Shown: positions 44,335 through 52,649, numbered from the stretch's first letter. The stretch is 64,000 nucleotides of DNA from Senegalia massiliensis (GCF_009911265.1 NZ_QXXA01000012.1:1-64000); one strand, 5' to 3'. The notes: generated by a model not told the origin, from the sequence alone. Translations and numbers: made by a program.

Positions 44335-44751
44335 TACATTTGAAACCATTTTATGAAGTACATTCATGAATATTTCCAATTCATCTTCTTTTATACCTGT
44401 TGATACTAATTCATTAAATTTTTCTCCCTCAGGTAAAAGTTCTATTCTTGTTTCTTTTCCTTTTTGAGTTAATATTATATTTATAACTCTTTTATCAGAT
44501 TGATTTTTTTTACGTATAACTAATTTTTCTCTTTCCATTCTATCTATTAATCTAGCTATAGTAGATTCTTTAATATTCATAAGTTTTGCTAAATCTCTTT
44601 GATTAACATTATTGTTTTTTCCTAAATAATATAGTGCAATCCATTGCACTCTAGTAACTCCTTTTTCATTAAGTATTTTATCAAATGTTTCAGTAATGAT
44701 TTTAGTCGAGTTATCTGTAATGTAAGATACTCAAGTATCCAAGTTGAACAA
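44317..44751 (-). CDS. MarR family regulator with an in-frame TGA at codon 7 (candidate selenoprotein, or nonsense mutant)
   Basis: The frame starts TTG at 44751 after GAGGTGATTATT, reads MFNLDT, meets TGA at 44733-44731, and continues VSYITDNSTKIITETFDKIL and then NEKGVTRVQWIALYYLG to a normal MarR domain and stop. With the TGA read through it is 144 residues, the usual MarR length, and the part before the conventional start at 44649 (GTG, 110 residues) is clearly MarR-like. The HTH is NQRDLAKLMNIKESTIARLIDRM, with the wing after it. I recall Cys at this place in clostridial relatives, so selenocysteine is possible; a nonsense mutation is the alternative. Last gene of the MATE operon. Confidence 0.65.
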
Positions 44752-44772
44752 AATAATCACCTCTTATTAAAT

Positions 44773-46134
44773 TTAACTAAATTCTTTTTTTATTATTTTA
44801 TTTTCCCATTTTCTAGATAAATAAAGAATAAATCCTATTAAACATACAGATGCATTACTTAATATCATTGCAAACCATACTGATTTTTCACCTAAATTGG
44901 TAAAGTTTTTAAATATGAGTATCAAAGGTATCCTAAATACCCATAGTCTGGAACCCATAATAAGCATTGCCATGATAGTATGTCCAGAGCCTTGAAAAGT
45001 ACCATTAAATATTTGAAATATTCCCATTAAAGGTAGAGAAGCAGATATAACTCTTAAATAAAATGTGGCTTGTGATATTACATCTTTACTATTTGTAAAT
45101 AAATTTATAATTTGTGGTGCTGTTATAAATACAATAGATCCACCTATAATTAAAAATATCGTAGCAAGTGCTGCACTAGTTTTTACAGCTTTTCTTGCCC
45201 TTAAAATATTATCCTTACCTAAATTTTGTCCTACTATTGTAGCAAGTGCACTACCTATCCCCATAGCAGGCATGAGAATAAGTGAATTTATTCTATTACC
45301 AATTATAAATGCTGTAAGTGTAGCACTTCCAAATGATTTTACAAATACATTTAATACAGCAAATCCAAGAGAAGCAGTAGATTGACCAATTGAAGAGGGA
45401 AGGCCTACTAAAATAATCTTTTTAAGCCAATATTTTTTAACTTTCAAATGACACTTATTTAATTTTATACCATCATCTTTTGTAAATAAAATATACATGG
45501 CATATAGTGCAAGTATTCCTCTTGCTAAAACTGTAGCAATTGCAGCACCGCTTACTCCTAAATTAAATACAAAAATAAAAATAGGATCTAAAATTATATT
45601 CAATGCTACCGAAAAAGCTACAAGAACCATAGGAGTATAAGTATCCCCTTGACCTTGCTTTATTGCTTTAAAAGCAAAAAATATAAACATAGTTGGAAGC
45701 CCTAAAAGTATTATTCTTAAAAAATCTACACTATAATTAAATAACTCTCCTTCTGCTCCCATTATTGAAACGATAAATGGGGTAGTAAAAAAACCTAATA
45801 TTCCTAAAACTGTAGAAGAAATAAAAGAAAATGAAATAATTTGTCCAGCAACAACTTTTGCTTGCTCATGATCATTAGCACCTGTATATTGAGAAATTAG
45901 AGCTGTTCCTGATATTGAAAGGCCTACTGCAATCGACATCATAAAAAAGATAATTGGCCATACAAAACCAACTGCATTTACTTCTATATCTCCAAGCCTA
46001 CTTACAAAAAAAGTATCTGTTAAGTTATAAATTGTCTGTATTAAATTATTTATCATAAGTGGAACAGATAAAGTTAATATGACTTTTGCCATATCTCCTT
46101 TTAATATTAGTTTACGTTTCTCGGCATAGTCCAT
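44773..46134 (-). CDS. MATE family efflux transporter
   Basis: A 453-residue twelve-helix transporter. LSVPLMINNLIQTIYNLTDTFFVSRLG (about residues 23-49) is the MatE start, and KQGQGDTYTPMVLVAFSVALN near 161 is another family motif. The drug or metabolite exported is unknown, with Na+ or H+ antiport by family knowledge. It precedes the marR gene by 21 bases on the same strand, the reverse of the marR-MATE order at 24.1-25.9 kb. ATG with GGGGG-type site. Confidence 0.9.
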   Translation of the reverse strand: MDYAEKRKLILKGDMAKVILTLSVPLMINNLIQTIYNLTDTFFVSRLGDIEVNAVGFVWPIIFFMMSIAVGLSISGTALISQYTGANDHEQAKVVAGQIISFSFISSTVLGILGFFTTPFIVSIMGAEGELFNYSVDFLRIILLGLPTMFIFFAFKAIKQGQGDTYTPMVLVAFSVALNIILDPIFIFVFNLGVSGAAIATVLARGILALYAMYILFTKDDGIKLNKCHLKVKKYWLKKIILVGLPSSIGQSTASLGFAVLNVFVKSFGSATLTAFIIGNRINSLILMPAMGIGSALATIVGQNLGKDNILRARKAVKTSAALATIFLIIGGSIVFITAPQIINLFTNSKDVISQATFYLRVISASLPLMGIFQIFNGTFQGSGHTIMAMLIMGSRLWVFRIPLILIFKNFTNLGEKSVWFAMILSNASVCLIGFILYLSRKWENKIIKKEFS

Positions 46135-46171
46135 ATTGTCCCCCTTGAGTATAGTTACCTATAGTATATCA

Positions 46172-46200
46172 AAACTTATTTCGAGTATCAAAATAAGTTT
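46172..46200 (-). promoter_or_regulatory. Inverted repeat upstream of the MATE-MarR operon (probable operator)
   Basis: AAACTTATTT, nine bases, AAATAAGTTT: perfect 10-bp arms. The centre contains CGAGTATCAA, and TTGAGTATAG lies about 25 bases nearer the gene. Both resemble the GATACTTGAGTATC palindrome at the marR start. Confidence 0.5.
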
Positions 46201-46264
46201 CATTTATAGTATATTATAGGGTATAATAAATATATACTAAATTTATTTATGAGGAGTGTTTATT

Positions 46265-46612
46265 ATGATAGTATCTCATGAAAAGAATATAGAGAAAGTA
46301 GAATTTGATAATCCAGAAGTAAAAGGTGCATCAATGAAAGCTATAATATCACCAAAAGAAGGATGGGAAGGTCACGTAATGAGAGTGATGGAGGTAGAAG
46401 AAGAGGGCTATACTCCAAAGCATAGTCATCCATGGCCTCATATTAATTATATGTTAGAAGGAAAAGGAATACTATTTATAGATGGAAAAGAACATGAAGT
46501 TGAGAAAGGTTCATATGCATATGTACCTGAAAATAAACTTCATCAATTTAAAAATGTAGGCAAAGGTAAGTTTAAATTTATATGTATAGTACCTGAAAAA
46601 GGGCATAAATAG
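46265..46612 (+). CDS. Small cupin-domain protein
   Basis: A 115-residue single cupin. The metal motif is KHSHPWPHINYMLEGKG (about residues 56-72), followed by KGSYAYVPENKLHQFKN (about 86-102), which carries the second His site. It is of the type found as small metal-binding sensors or isomerases; no reaction can be assigned. The ATG at 46265 follows GAGGAG; the upstream GTG at 46256 is inside that site. It is divergent from the MATE gene. Confidence 0.85.
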   Translation: MIVSHEKNIEKVEFDNPEVKGASMKAIISPKEGWEGHVMRVMEVEEEGYTPKHSHPWPHINYMLEGKGILFIDGKEHEVEKGSYAYVPENKLHQFKNVGKGKFKFICIVPEKGHK

Positions 46613-46637
46613 GATGGTTAACCATCCTATTTTTTTA
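46607..46637 (+). terminator. Terminator of the cupin gene
   Basis: AAATAGGATGGTT / AACCATCCTATTT, perfect, overlapping the stop codon, then T-run. Confidence 0.9.
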
Positions 46638-46692
46638 TGATATAATATAATTGAATTATAATTAGAAATATATAGTAGAATAGGGTGAAACT

Positions 46693-47403
46693 ATGAGCAA
46701 TTGTAATGGAGTTTGTGATTTATGCCAAGGGAAATATTGTGCTAAAAAAGTATCTATATTTTCCATACTTCCAGAAGAGGAGCTTGCACAAATTACAAAT
46801 AAATTAGAAGTAAGAAAATACAAAAAAAATGATATGCTCTTTTTTGAAGGAGATATTTCAGATAAATTATTTTTAATAAATAAAGGTAAAATAAAAGCTT
46901 TTAAATATACACGAGATGGAAAAGAACAAATTATATATATATTAGCAGAAGGTGATTTTATAGGAGATATGAGTCTTATAAAACAAAGTGAATTTAAATT
47001 TAATGCTATAGCTATGGAAGATAGCACAATATCAATACTAACTAAAAAAGATTTTGACAAAATACTTTTAAATAACCCTACAATTGCATTAAAAATATTA
47101 GGTGTAATTCATGATAGAGTAGTAAATTTAGAAAATCAAATACAAAGGCTAGGAACAAAAGATATTGAATCTAGACTTGCAGGACTACTTTTAAGTTTAA
47201 TTAAAGATTTTGGTACACCCAAAGAAAGTATAGTAGAACTTGAGATACCACTTAGTAGAGAAGATATGGCAAATTATATAGGATCAACCAGAGAAACAGT
47301 TAGTAGAAAGTTAAGTTCACTTCAAGATGATAATATAATAGAATTAATAGGGAATAAGAAAATAATTATAAAAGATTTAAATTTACTTGAAAACTTAGCT
47401 TAG
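46693..47403 (+). CDS. CRP/FNR family regulator with N-terminal Cys cluster
   Basis: A 236-residue regulator. Four Cys in the first 16 residues (C4, C8, C11, C16; CNGVCDLCQGKYC) precede a cNMP-binding-like beta-roll (about 20-130) and an HTH with LSREDMANYIGSTRETVSRKLSSL (about 190-213), ending with the recognition E-T-V-S-R. FNR proteins hold an oxygen-sensitive Fe-S cluster on Cys, so a redox role is likely (inference). It precedes a dehalogenase-like gene by 14 bases, recalling CprK and reductive dehalogenases. GTGAAACT ribosome site is weak; ATG at 46693. Confidence 0.88.
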   Translation: MSNCNGVCDLCQGKYCAKKVSIFSILPEEELAQITNKLEVRKYKKNDMLFFEGDISDKLFLINKGKIKAFKYTRDGKEQIIYILAEGDFIGDMSLIKQSEFKFNAIAMEDSTISILTKKDFDKILLNNPTIALKILGVIHDRVVNLENQIQRLGTKDIESRLAGLLLSLIKDFGTPKESIVELEIPLSREDMANYIGSTRETVSRKLSSLQDDNIIELIGNKKIIIKDLNLLENLA

Positions 47404-47417
47404 AGAGGAAATAAATT

Positions 47418-48464
47418 ATGAAAAAAATAGATGAAAGAGATACTATGTTTTCACGTATGAATTTAGAAGAAGGTTCTAAGGACTATAATAATTATTATAA
47501 TAATCATCCTGAGAAAAAAGAAAAAGATGATGAAATTAGAAATAAACCTGAAATTTGTGGAGAAGGAACTGCCACATATGATCCAATAAATTCTAAAATA
47601 GCTGAAGCAAACTTTAAATTTTTAAATGATATAAAAAAAATATCAGAAGGAATTCCTGCACTTGAAAAGGTGGATGTGAATAGTGAAACTATCACTAGAA
47701 GAATAAAAGGTCTTTCAAAACACTTTGGTGCTGTCAAGGTAGGTATTACGAGAATGCGAAATTATCATTGGTATTCTAATAGAGGTAGGGATAATGAAAC
47801 TTATGGTGATAAAGTAAATTCAAACCATAAATATGGTATAGTTTTTGCTGTTAAAATGGATAAGGAAATGTTAAATAGATCCCCACAAGTCTCAGAAATC
47901 ATAGATACTTCAAATGCCTATGTAAAAGCAAGTATTATTGGAATGCAGATATCATATTTTTTAAGAGAACTTGGGTATGAAGCTAGAAATCATATGGATG
48001 CAAATTATTTAGCTGTATTACCGCTTGTAGCAAGAGATGCAGGTATTGGAGATATAGGAAGAAATGGAATAATCATCACAAAAGAATATGGTCAAATGAT
48101 AAGACTTGGACTAATTACTACAAATATACCTTTAATAGAAGATGAATATAAAGACTTTGGTTTAAATAATTTTTGTGAGAGATGTAATAGATGCTTGAGA
48201 ACTTGTCCAGGCAAGGCTATACCAAAAGATAAAAAAGATATAAATGGTATAAATAGGTGGCAAATAAATCAGGAAGATTGCTATAATATGTGGAGAATAT
48301 TAGGAACAGATTGTGGAATTTGTATATCTAGTTGTCCTTTTAGCCAAGGTGTTGATATTGAAAATATAAAGAGTAATAAAGACATAGATGAAGCATTGAA
48401 AGAGCATGATGAAAAATATGGCATAAGACCATATATAAGAACACAACCTGAATGGTTGAAATAA
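47418..48464 (+). CDS. Soluble reductive-dehalogenase-like / double 4Fe-4S protein
   Basis: A 348-residue cytosolic protein without Tat signal. The middle (LGYEARNHMDANYLAVLPLVARDAGIGDIGRNG split over about 190-222) resembles the RdhA/QueG corrinoid domain. Then FCERCNRCLRTCPGKAI (C-x2-C-x2-C-x3-C) and CYNMWRILGTDCGICISSCPF (C-x11-C-x2-C-x3-C) give two 4Fe-4S sites in the RdhA pattern. It may be a corrinoid-dependent reductase; no rdhB-type anchor gene is present, and QueG (about 380 residues) is the other possibility. GAGGAAAT upstream of ATG. The CRP/FNR gene lies just before it. Confidence 0.78.
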   Translation: MKKIDERDTMFSRMNLEEGSKDYNNYYNNHPEKKEKDDEIRNKPEICGEGTATYDPINSKIAEANFKFLNDIKKISEGIPALEKVDVNSETITRRIKGLSKHFGAVKVGITRMRNYHWYSNRGRDNETYGDKVNSNHKYGIVFAVKMDKEMLNRSPQVSEIIDTSNAYVKASIIGMQISYFLRELGYEARNHMDANYLAVLPLVARDAGIGDIGRNGIIITKEYGQMIRLGLITTNIPLIEDEYKDFGLNNFCERCNRCLRTCPGKAIPKDKKDINGINRWQINQEDCYNMWRILGTDCGICISSCPFSQGVDIENIKSNKDIDEALKEHDEKYGIRPYIRTQPEWLK

Positions 48465-48486
48465 GTCCTCTATAGAGGACTTATTT
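48459..48486. terminator. Perfect palindrome covering both convergent stop codons
   Basis: AAATAAGTCCTCTA / TAGAGGACTTATTT, exact 28 bp, T-rich exit on the plus strand. Confidence 0.85.
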
Positions 48487-49292
48487 TAATTAATATATGC
48501 TCTTGACATAATTTCATTATCTATTTTATCAACTATATTTTTATTTTTTCCTAATATATAGAATCCTATTGTTTTATCATAATTTTTGAAATATTTGACA
48601 TACATTCTTCCATACATATTTATAATGGGATAGTTTTTGCTAGTGTTTTTAGGATTGCCAAATTGAATATAACCTCTTTGGAAATTTTTCTTATTATGAT
48701 TTGGGGAATTTGTACGAATTTTGGAATCTACTTTTATCCAATTATCACTTTTGATATATTCTATATTTTCTTCAATATCTATTATATCATTTTTAAAAGT
48801 CGATTTTTTAGGATTAAGACCAAGTGAACGTAGTACCAAATATTTTTGGTCATACTTTGGAACTTTTTCTAATAAATCAATATTTATATCTCCATTTGAT
48901 TTAAATCCAAAGGGGTTATTTGATTTAGAATCAATAATATATGCACCATAAAATGCGGAAAATAGTTCAGAATCTTCATCATAATAACTAGAATATTCAT
49001 TAAGAAATTTAAATCCTCCAAAATTATATGAAATACTTAATTCCACATCTTCGTTTATATAGTTTGAAAAACCATTTTTAGAATTAAAATATAGCATAAA
49101 AGGATAAAAGGATGTATTATTTATTTTTCTAGTAGGAATATTTATATTGATATCATTATATAAGCCTGTGTTTTTATAATATATTTTTAAAGGATACATT
49201 ATAAGATAACTTCTTAAATGATAGTGTAAATTTGTTATATAAACAAATAATATAATTATTATAATTGTAATTAGTTTCAATTTATTTTTCAT
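48486..49292 (-). CDS. Membrane-anchored protein of unknown function
   Basis: A 268-residue protein with one N-terminal hydrophobic anchor (about residues 5-22). The remainder is polar, rich in Asn, Tyr and Lys (INIPTRKINNTSFYPF, GRMYVKYFKNY) and looks like an extracytoplasmic beta-rich domain. I recognise no domain or motif. Gene is convergent with the dehalogenase-like gene and divergent from the adenosyltransferase gene. Confidence 0.7.
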   Translation of the reverse strand: MKNKLKLITIIIIILFVYITNLHYHLRSYLIMYPLKIYYKNTGLYNDININIPTRKINNTSFYPFMLYFNSKNGFSNYINEDVELSISYNFGGFKFLNEYSSYYDEDSELFSAFYGAYIIDSKSNNPFGFKSNGDINIDLLEKVPKYDQKYLVLRSLGLNPKKSTFKNDIIDIEENIEYIKSDNWIKVDSKIRTNSPNHNKKNFQRGYIQFGNPKNTSKNYPIINMYGRMYVKYFKNYDKTIGFYILGKNKNIVDKIDNEIMSRAYIN

Positions 49293-49404
49293 AATAAACT
49301 CCTAGAAATGTTATTTTAATATATATATTTTTTATATCCATTAATAAGTAGAATAATTCATTTTTCTTTGGGTATAATTATTTTAGAATTTGGAGGTGTG
49401 TTTT

Positions 49405-49935
49405 ATGAGAGTATATACTAAAACAGGTGATAAAGGTAAAACTAGTCTTTATGATAGTAAAAGAGTTTTTAAAGATAGTATAAGAGTAGAGTCTTATGGA
49501 ACAATTGATGAGTTGAATTCATATTTAGGTTTAACTAAAAACTTTATTGAAGATAAAAAAGTGTATGATTTATTAAATAAGATTCAAAGAAAATTATTTG
49601 ATGTAGCAGCAGAACTTGCTACAGAAGATAAATCAAAGCTTAAGTTTGAAATGACAGAAGATGAAGTAATATTTTTAGAAAATAAAATTGATGAATATTT
49701 AGATATGGTAGAAACTCCTGATTATTTTATAATACCTGGAGCAGGAAAAGCTGCGGGATTTCTACATGTAAGTAGAACTATATGTAGAAGAGCAGAAAGA
49801 AGAATAATTACACTTGCAAGAGAAGCTGATGTAAATGAACATTTATTAAAATATGTTAATAGACTCTCAGATTTACTTTATTCTTTATCTAGATATATTG
49901 AAGATGGATATGAAGAAGTAGATTTTAATAATTAA
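49405..49935 (+). CDS. Cob(I)alamin adenosyltransferase, PduO type
   Basis: A 176-residue ATP:corrinoid adenosyltransferase. RVYTKTGDKGKTSLYD at the N-terminus is the ATP-binding motif, SYGTIDELNSYLG follows near 33-45, and SRTICRRAERRII near 125-137 is the substrate-site motif of the PduO family. It makes adenosylcobalamin for B12-dependent enzymes. The ATG at 49405 follows GGAGGTG; an ATG-like start at 49390 lies upstream of that site. A perfect 40-bp terminator follows. It is near, but not in an operon with, the dehalogenase-like gene. Confidence 0.94.
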   Translation: MRVYTKTGDKGKTSLYDSKRVFKDSIRVESYGTIDELNSYLGLTKNFIEDKKVYDLLNKIQRKLFDVAAELATEDKSKLKFEMTEDEVIFLENKIDEYLDMVETPDYFIIPGAGKAAGFLHVSRTICRRAERRIITLAREADVNEHLLKYVNRLSDLLYSLSRYIEDGYEEVDFNN

Positions 49936-49973
49936 AAATGACCCTGAATACTATAGTATTCAGGGTCATTTTT
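49934..49973 (+). terminator. Perfect 40-bp terminator of the adenosyltransferase gene
   Basis: AAAAATGACCCTGAATACTA and its exact complement; A-run and T-run at the ends. Confidence 0.92.
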
Positions 49974-50071
49974 AATTATTTTTATGTCTACTATATAAAT
50001 AAAAATTTTATTATGATATAATTGTATATATTGGTTTGAAAATTCTTCTCAAACCTGGGGAGGTATCTGAT

Positions 50072-51196
50072 TTGAGTATTAATAATAGTATTGAAATGTT
50101 TTTAAATAAAGATCATATTAATAATCAAAAATTAACTCGTAATATATTAGATAGTATGGCTGACTGGGTAAGAGTTATAGATAGAAATGGAATAGTTATA
50201 TATGAAAATGAAACTATGAAAAAAGAGCTTGGCTTTAATTCTTTAGGAAAATCATGCTATTTTTCTCTTGGAAGAACTTGTGAATGTAACAGATGTATAA
50301 CTCAAACTACATTTCAAACAGAAGCTATATCTGAAAAAGAACAAATTATAAATGGAAGAGTATTTTCTATAAAAAGCTCTCCAGTTAAGGATAATGACGG
50401 AAATATATATGCAGTTGTGGAAGTGTTTAGAGATATAACAAAGGAAAAGCATCTTGAAAAACAAGTAATAGACAGAAATAGAAAGATGAACAAAGATATT
50501 AAATATTCTAGAGCATTGCAAAAAAGAATTTTACCTCCAAAAGGCAATTATGGCTCTGTATCTATTGATTATATATACAAACCTTCAGAAGTATTAAGTG
50601 GGGACATGTTTGATGTATTTAATATCAATGAAAGGTATACAGGTATCTATATATCTGATGTAGTGGGTCATGGAGTATCAGCTTCTATACTTACTATGTT
50701 TGTAAGACAGACCATGAGAGCAATAATGGATACCACAATACAACCTTCCAATGTATTGAAGGAATTACATCAGAGTTTTCTAGACTTAAACATAGATGAT
50801 GATAAATATTTTACAATAATTTATGGAGTATTAGATAAAAGGAAAGGTACATTTACCTACGCAAATGCTGGACATAATAGTTTACCTTTATTATTGAGAA
50901 ATAATAGTATAGAAGTTTTAGAAAATACTGGATTTCCAATATGTTATTTGTTTGATGATATAAATTATAATGAAAAGACTATAAAAGTACAAAAAAATGA
51001 TAAAATATTATTTTATACAGATGGCATAATAGAACTTCGAAATAAATTTGGAGAACAATATGGAATAGAAAGATTAAAAAATAGTATTAAGGATAAAAAA
51101 GGTAATCTTATAAAATATATTTTAAAATCAATGAATTGTTTTCATTATGATGAACCACAAGATGATATAGCTTTATTAAAAGTTAGAATGAATTAA
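50072..51196 (+). CDS. PAS-SpoIIE (PP2C-type) serine phosphatase
   Basis: A 374-residue cytosolic protein. A PAS domain (about residues 20-130; MADWVRVIDRNGIVIYENE) holds a Cys-rich insert CYFSLGRTCECNRC, followed by a coiled linker and a SpoIIE/PP2C domain (about 160-370). That domain carries KPSEVLSGDMFDVF, YISDVVGHGVSA, YANAGHN and FYTDGIIELRN, the metal and catalytic motifs. RsbU-type phosphatases of this kind activate anti-anti-sigma proteins; the target is unknown. TTG at 50072 after GGGGAGG is preferred to a TTG at 50036. Confidence 0.88.
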   Translation: MSINNSIEMFLNKDHINNQKLTRNILDSMADWVRVIDRNGIVIYENETMKKELGFNSLGKSCYFSLGRTCECNRCITQTTFQTEAISEKEQIINGRVFSIKSSPVKDNDGNIYAVVEVFRDITKEKHLEKQVIDRNRKMNKDIKYSRALQKRILPPKGNYGSVSIDYIYKPSEVLSGDMFDVFNINERYTGIYISDVVGHGVSASILTMFVRQTMRAIMDTTIQPSNVLKELHQSFLDLNIDDDKYFTIIYGVLDKRKGTFTYANAGHNSLPLLLRNNSIEVLENTGFPICYLFDDINYNEKTIKVQKNDKILFYTDGIIELRNKFGEQYGIERLKNSIKDKKGNLIKYILKSMNCFHYDEPQDDIALLKVRMN

Positions 51197-51226
51197 AAAC
51201 CAGTCTAAAAAATAGGCTGGTTTTTA
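51197..51226 (+). terminator. Terminator of the PAS-SpoIIE gene
   Basis: AAAACCAGTC / GGCTGGTTTTT around a short loop, T-run at the end; it sits just before the asnA promoter. Confidence 0.75.
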
Positions 51227-51255
51227 TTGACTTTATTAAATGTTTGTAATATAAT
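51227..51255 (+). promoter_or_regulatory. Promoter of asnA leader
   Basis: TTGACT (51227-51232), a 17-base spacer, exact TATAAT (51250-51255). Confidence 0.8.
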
Positions 51256-51261
51256 TATTTC

Positions 51262-51540
51262 TAATAAAAAACTAAATAGATTTAAATATTGTGATGAGGA
51301 GAGTAATTACAAGAGTTTGTTTTAGAGAGTCGACGATGGTGAAAGTTCGATACAAAACTTATAATGAAAAACGCCTCTAAATAGCTAACTGAAATTCATT
51401 AGAAAATTAGGCTTAGTCGGAACCAAACCGTTATTTATTGGACAGTATCGAAACATAGTTTCCGTACTGATAAATATCATTTAGGGTGGTGCAAAATATA
51501 TCTTTTGTCTCTATATAGAGATAAAAGATTTTTTTATTTT
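51262..51540 (+). promoter_or_regulatory. T-box-like leader of asnA, asparagine specifier
   Basis: GATGAGGAGAGTAA (from 51293) opens Stem I; the specifier position after ATGAA carries AAC at 51370-51372, an asparagine codon. The antiterminator core at 51486-51494 reads GGGTGGTGC followed by AAAATAT, in place of GGGTGGTACCGCG, so the conserved ACCGCG half is missing. A terminator (ATCTTTTGTCTCT / AGAGATAAAAGAT, 51502-51531, then T7) follows. Identity is clear from the layout, but the antiterminator is unusual. Confidence 0.85.
51502..51537 (+). terminator. Regulated terminator of the asnA T-box
   Basis: 13-bp stem with one G-U and a 4-base loop, then T7. Confidence 0.85.
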
Positions 51541-51568
51541 AAAATATAAAATTAAAGGAGTGGATTTT

Positions 51569-52582
51569 TTGGATACTAAATTAATTATACCAAGTAACTA
51601 TAAACCAACATTAAACTTAAAACAAACAGAAATAGCTATAAAAACTATAAAAGATTATTTTGAAAGAAAATTGGCAAAAAAATTAAATTTATTAAGAGTA
51701 TCAGCACCTTTATTTGTAAGAACAAATACTGGATTAAATGATAATTTATCTGGTGTAGAAAGACCAGTTATATTTGATATGAAAAATGATTCTGAGTCTA
51801 ATGTAGAAATAGTTCATTCTCTTGCAAAATGGAAAAGAATGGCACTTAAGAGATACAATTTTGAAATTGGAGAAGGAATTTATACTGATATGGATGCAAT
51901 AAGAAGAGATGAAGAATTTGATAACACTCATTCAATATATGTTGACCAGTGGGATTGGGAAAAAATAATAGATAAAAAAGAAAGAAATCAAGAAAAATTA
52001 AAGGAAATAGTAAAACTAATATATGGTATATGTAAGGATACAGAAAAATATATATGTGGTTTATATGATCATATAGAGCCTATTTTACCTGAAGAAATAC
52101 AATTTATTTCTTCAAAAGAGTTAGAAAGATTATATCCTAATTTAAGTCCAGAATTAAGAGAGAGAAAAATAGCAAAGGAAAAAAAGGCTGTATTTATAAT
52201 GGAAATAGGTAGAAATTTAGAGTCAGGTGAGCCACATGGGATGAGGTCTCCTGATTATGATGATTGGGATCTAAATGGTGATATAATATTCTGGAATCCA
52301 GTATTAAATAGTGAATTTGAAATATCTTCTATGGGTATAAGAGTTGATGAAGAAGCACTTAAAGAGCAATTAAGATTATCTAATTGTGAGGATAGAAAGA
52401 CCCTTGAATATCATGAGTTATTATTACAAGATAAATTACCTCTTACTGTAGGGGGAGGAATAGGTCAATCGAGACTTTGTATGTTCTTTTTGAGAAAAGC
52501 TCATATTGGTGAGGTACAATCTTCTATTTGGCCTAAATGGATGGTAGAAGAATGTAATAAAAAAAATATAATATTATTATAA
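51569..52582 (+). CDS. asnA: Aspartate--ammonia ligase (asparagine synthetase A)
   Basis: A 337-residue class II aminoacyl-synthetase-like ligase that makes asparagine from aspartate, ATP and ammonia. ERKLAKKLNLLRVSAPLFV (about residues 31-49), then GIYTDMDAIRRDEEFDNTHSIYVDQWDWEK (split, about 106-135) and the C-terminal GGGIGQSRLCMFFLRKAHIGEVQ (about 300-322) are AsnA signatures. TTG at 51569 is preferred, eight bases after AAGGAG; the GTG at 51560 overlaps that site. The T-box upstream links its expression to uncharged tRNA-Asn. Confidence 0.96.
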   Translation: MDTKLIIPSNYKPTLNLKQTEIAIKTIKDYFERKLAKKLNLLRVSAPLFVRTNTGLNDNLSGVERPVIFDMKNDSESNVEIVHSLAKWKRMALKRYNFEIGEGIYTDMDAIRRDEEFDNTHSIYVDQWDWEKIIDKKERNQEKLKEIVKLIYGICKDTEKYICGLYDHIEPILPEEIQFISSKELERLYPNLSPELRERKIAKEKKAVFIMEIGRNLESGEPHGMRSPDYDDWDLNGDIIFWNPVLNSEFEISSMGIRVDEEALKEQLRLSNCEDRKTLEYHELLLQDKLPLTVGGGIGQSRLCMFFLRKAHIGEVQSSIWPKWMVEECNKKNIILL

Positions 52583-52589
52583 AAAAATA

Positions 52590-52618
52590 TTGACATCTTC
52601 TTCAAGTTAAAGTAATAT
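52590..52618 (+). promoter_or_regulatory. Promoter of the ATP-grasp gene
   Basis: TTGACA (52590-52595), 17-base spacer, TAATAT (52613-52618), about 30 bases before the ATG. Confidence 0.75.
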
Positions 52619-52649
52619 ATTTACATGTTAAAGAGAAAGGAATTAGAAG

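Noticed and set aside
44700-44740. Typical SECIS element after the TGA of marR
   Set aside because: A stem around TACATTAC exists, but its loop is too close to the TGA and has no G, so I do not claim a SECIS; the Sec idea rests on position only.
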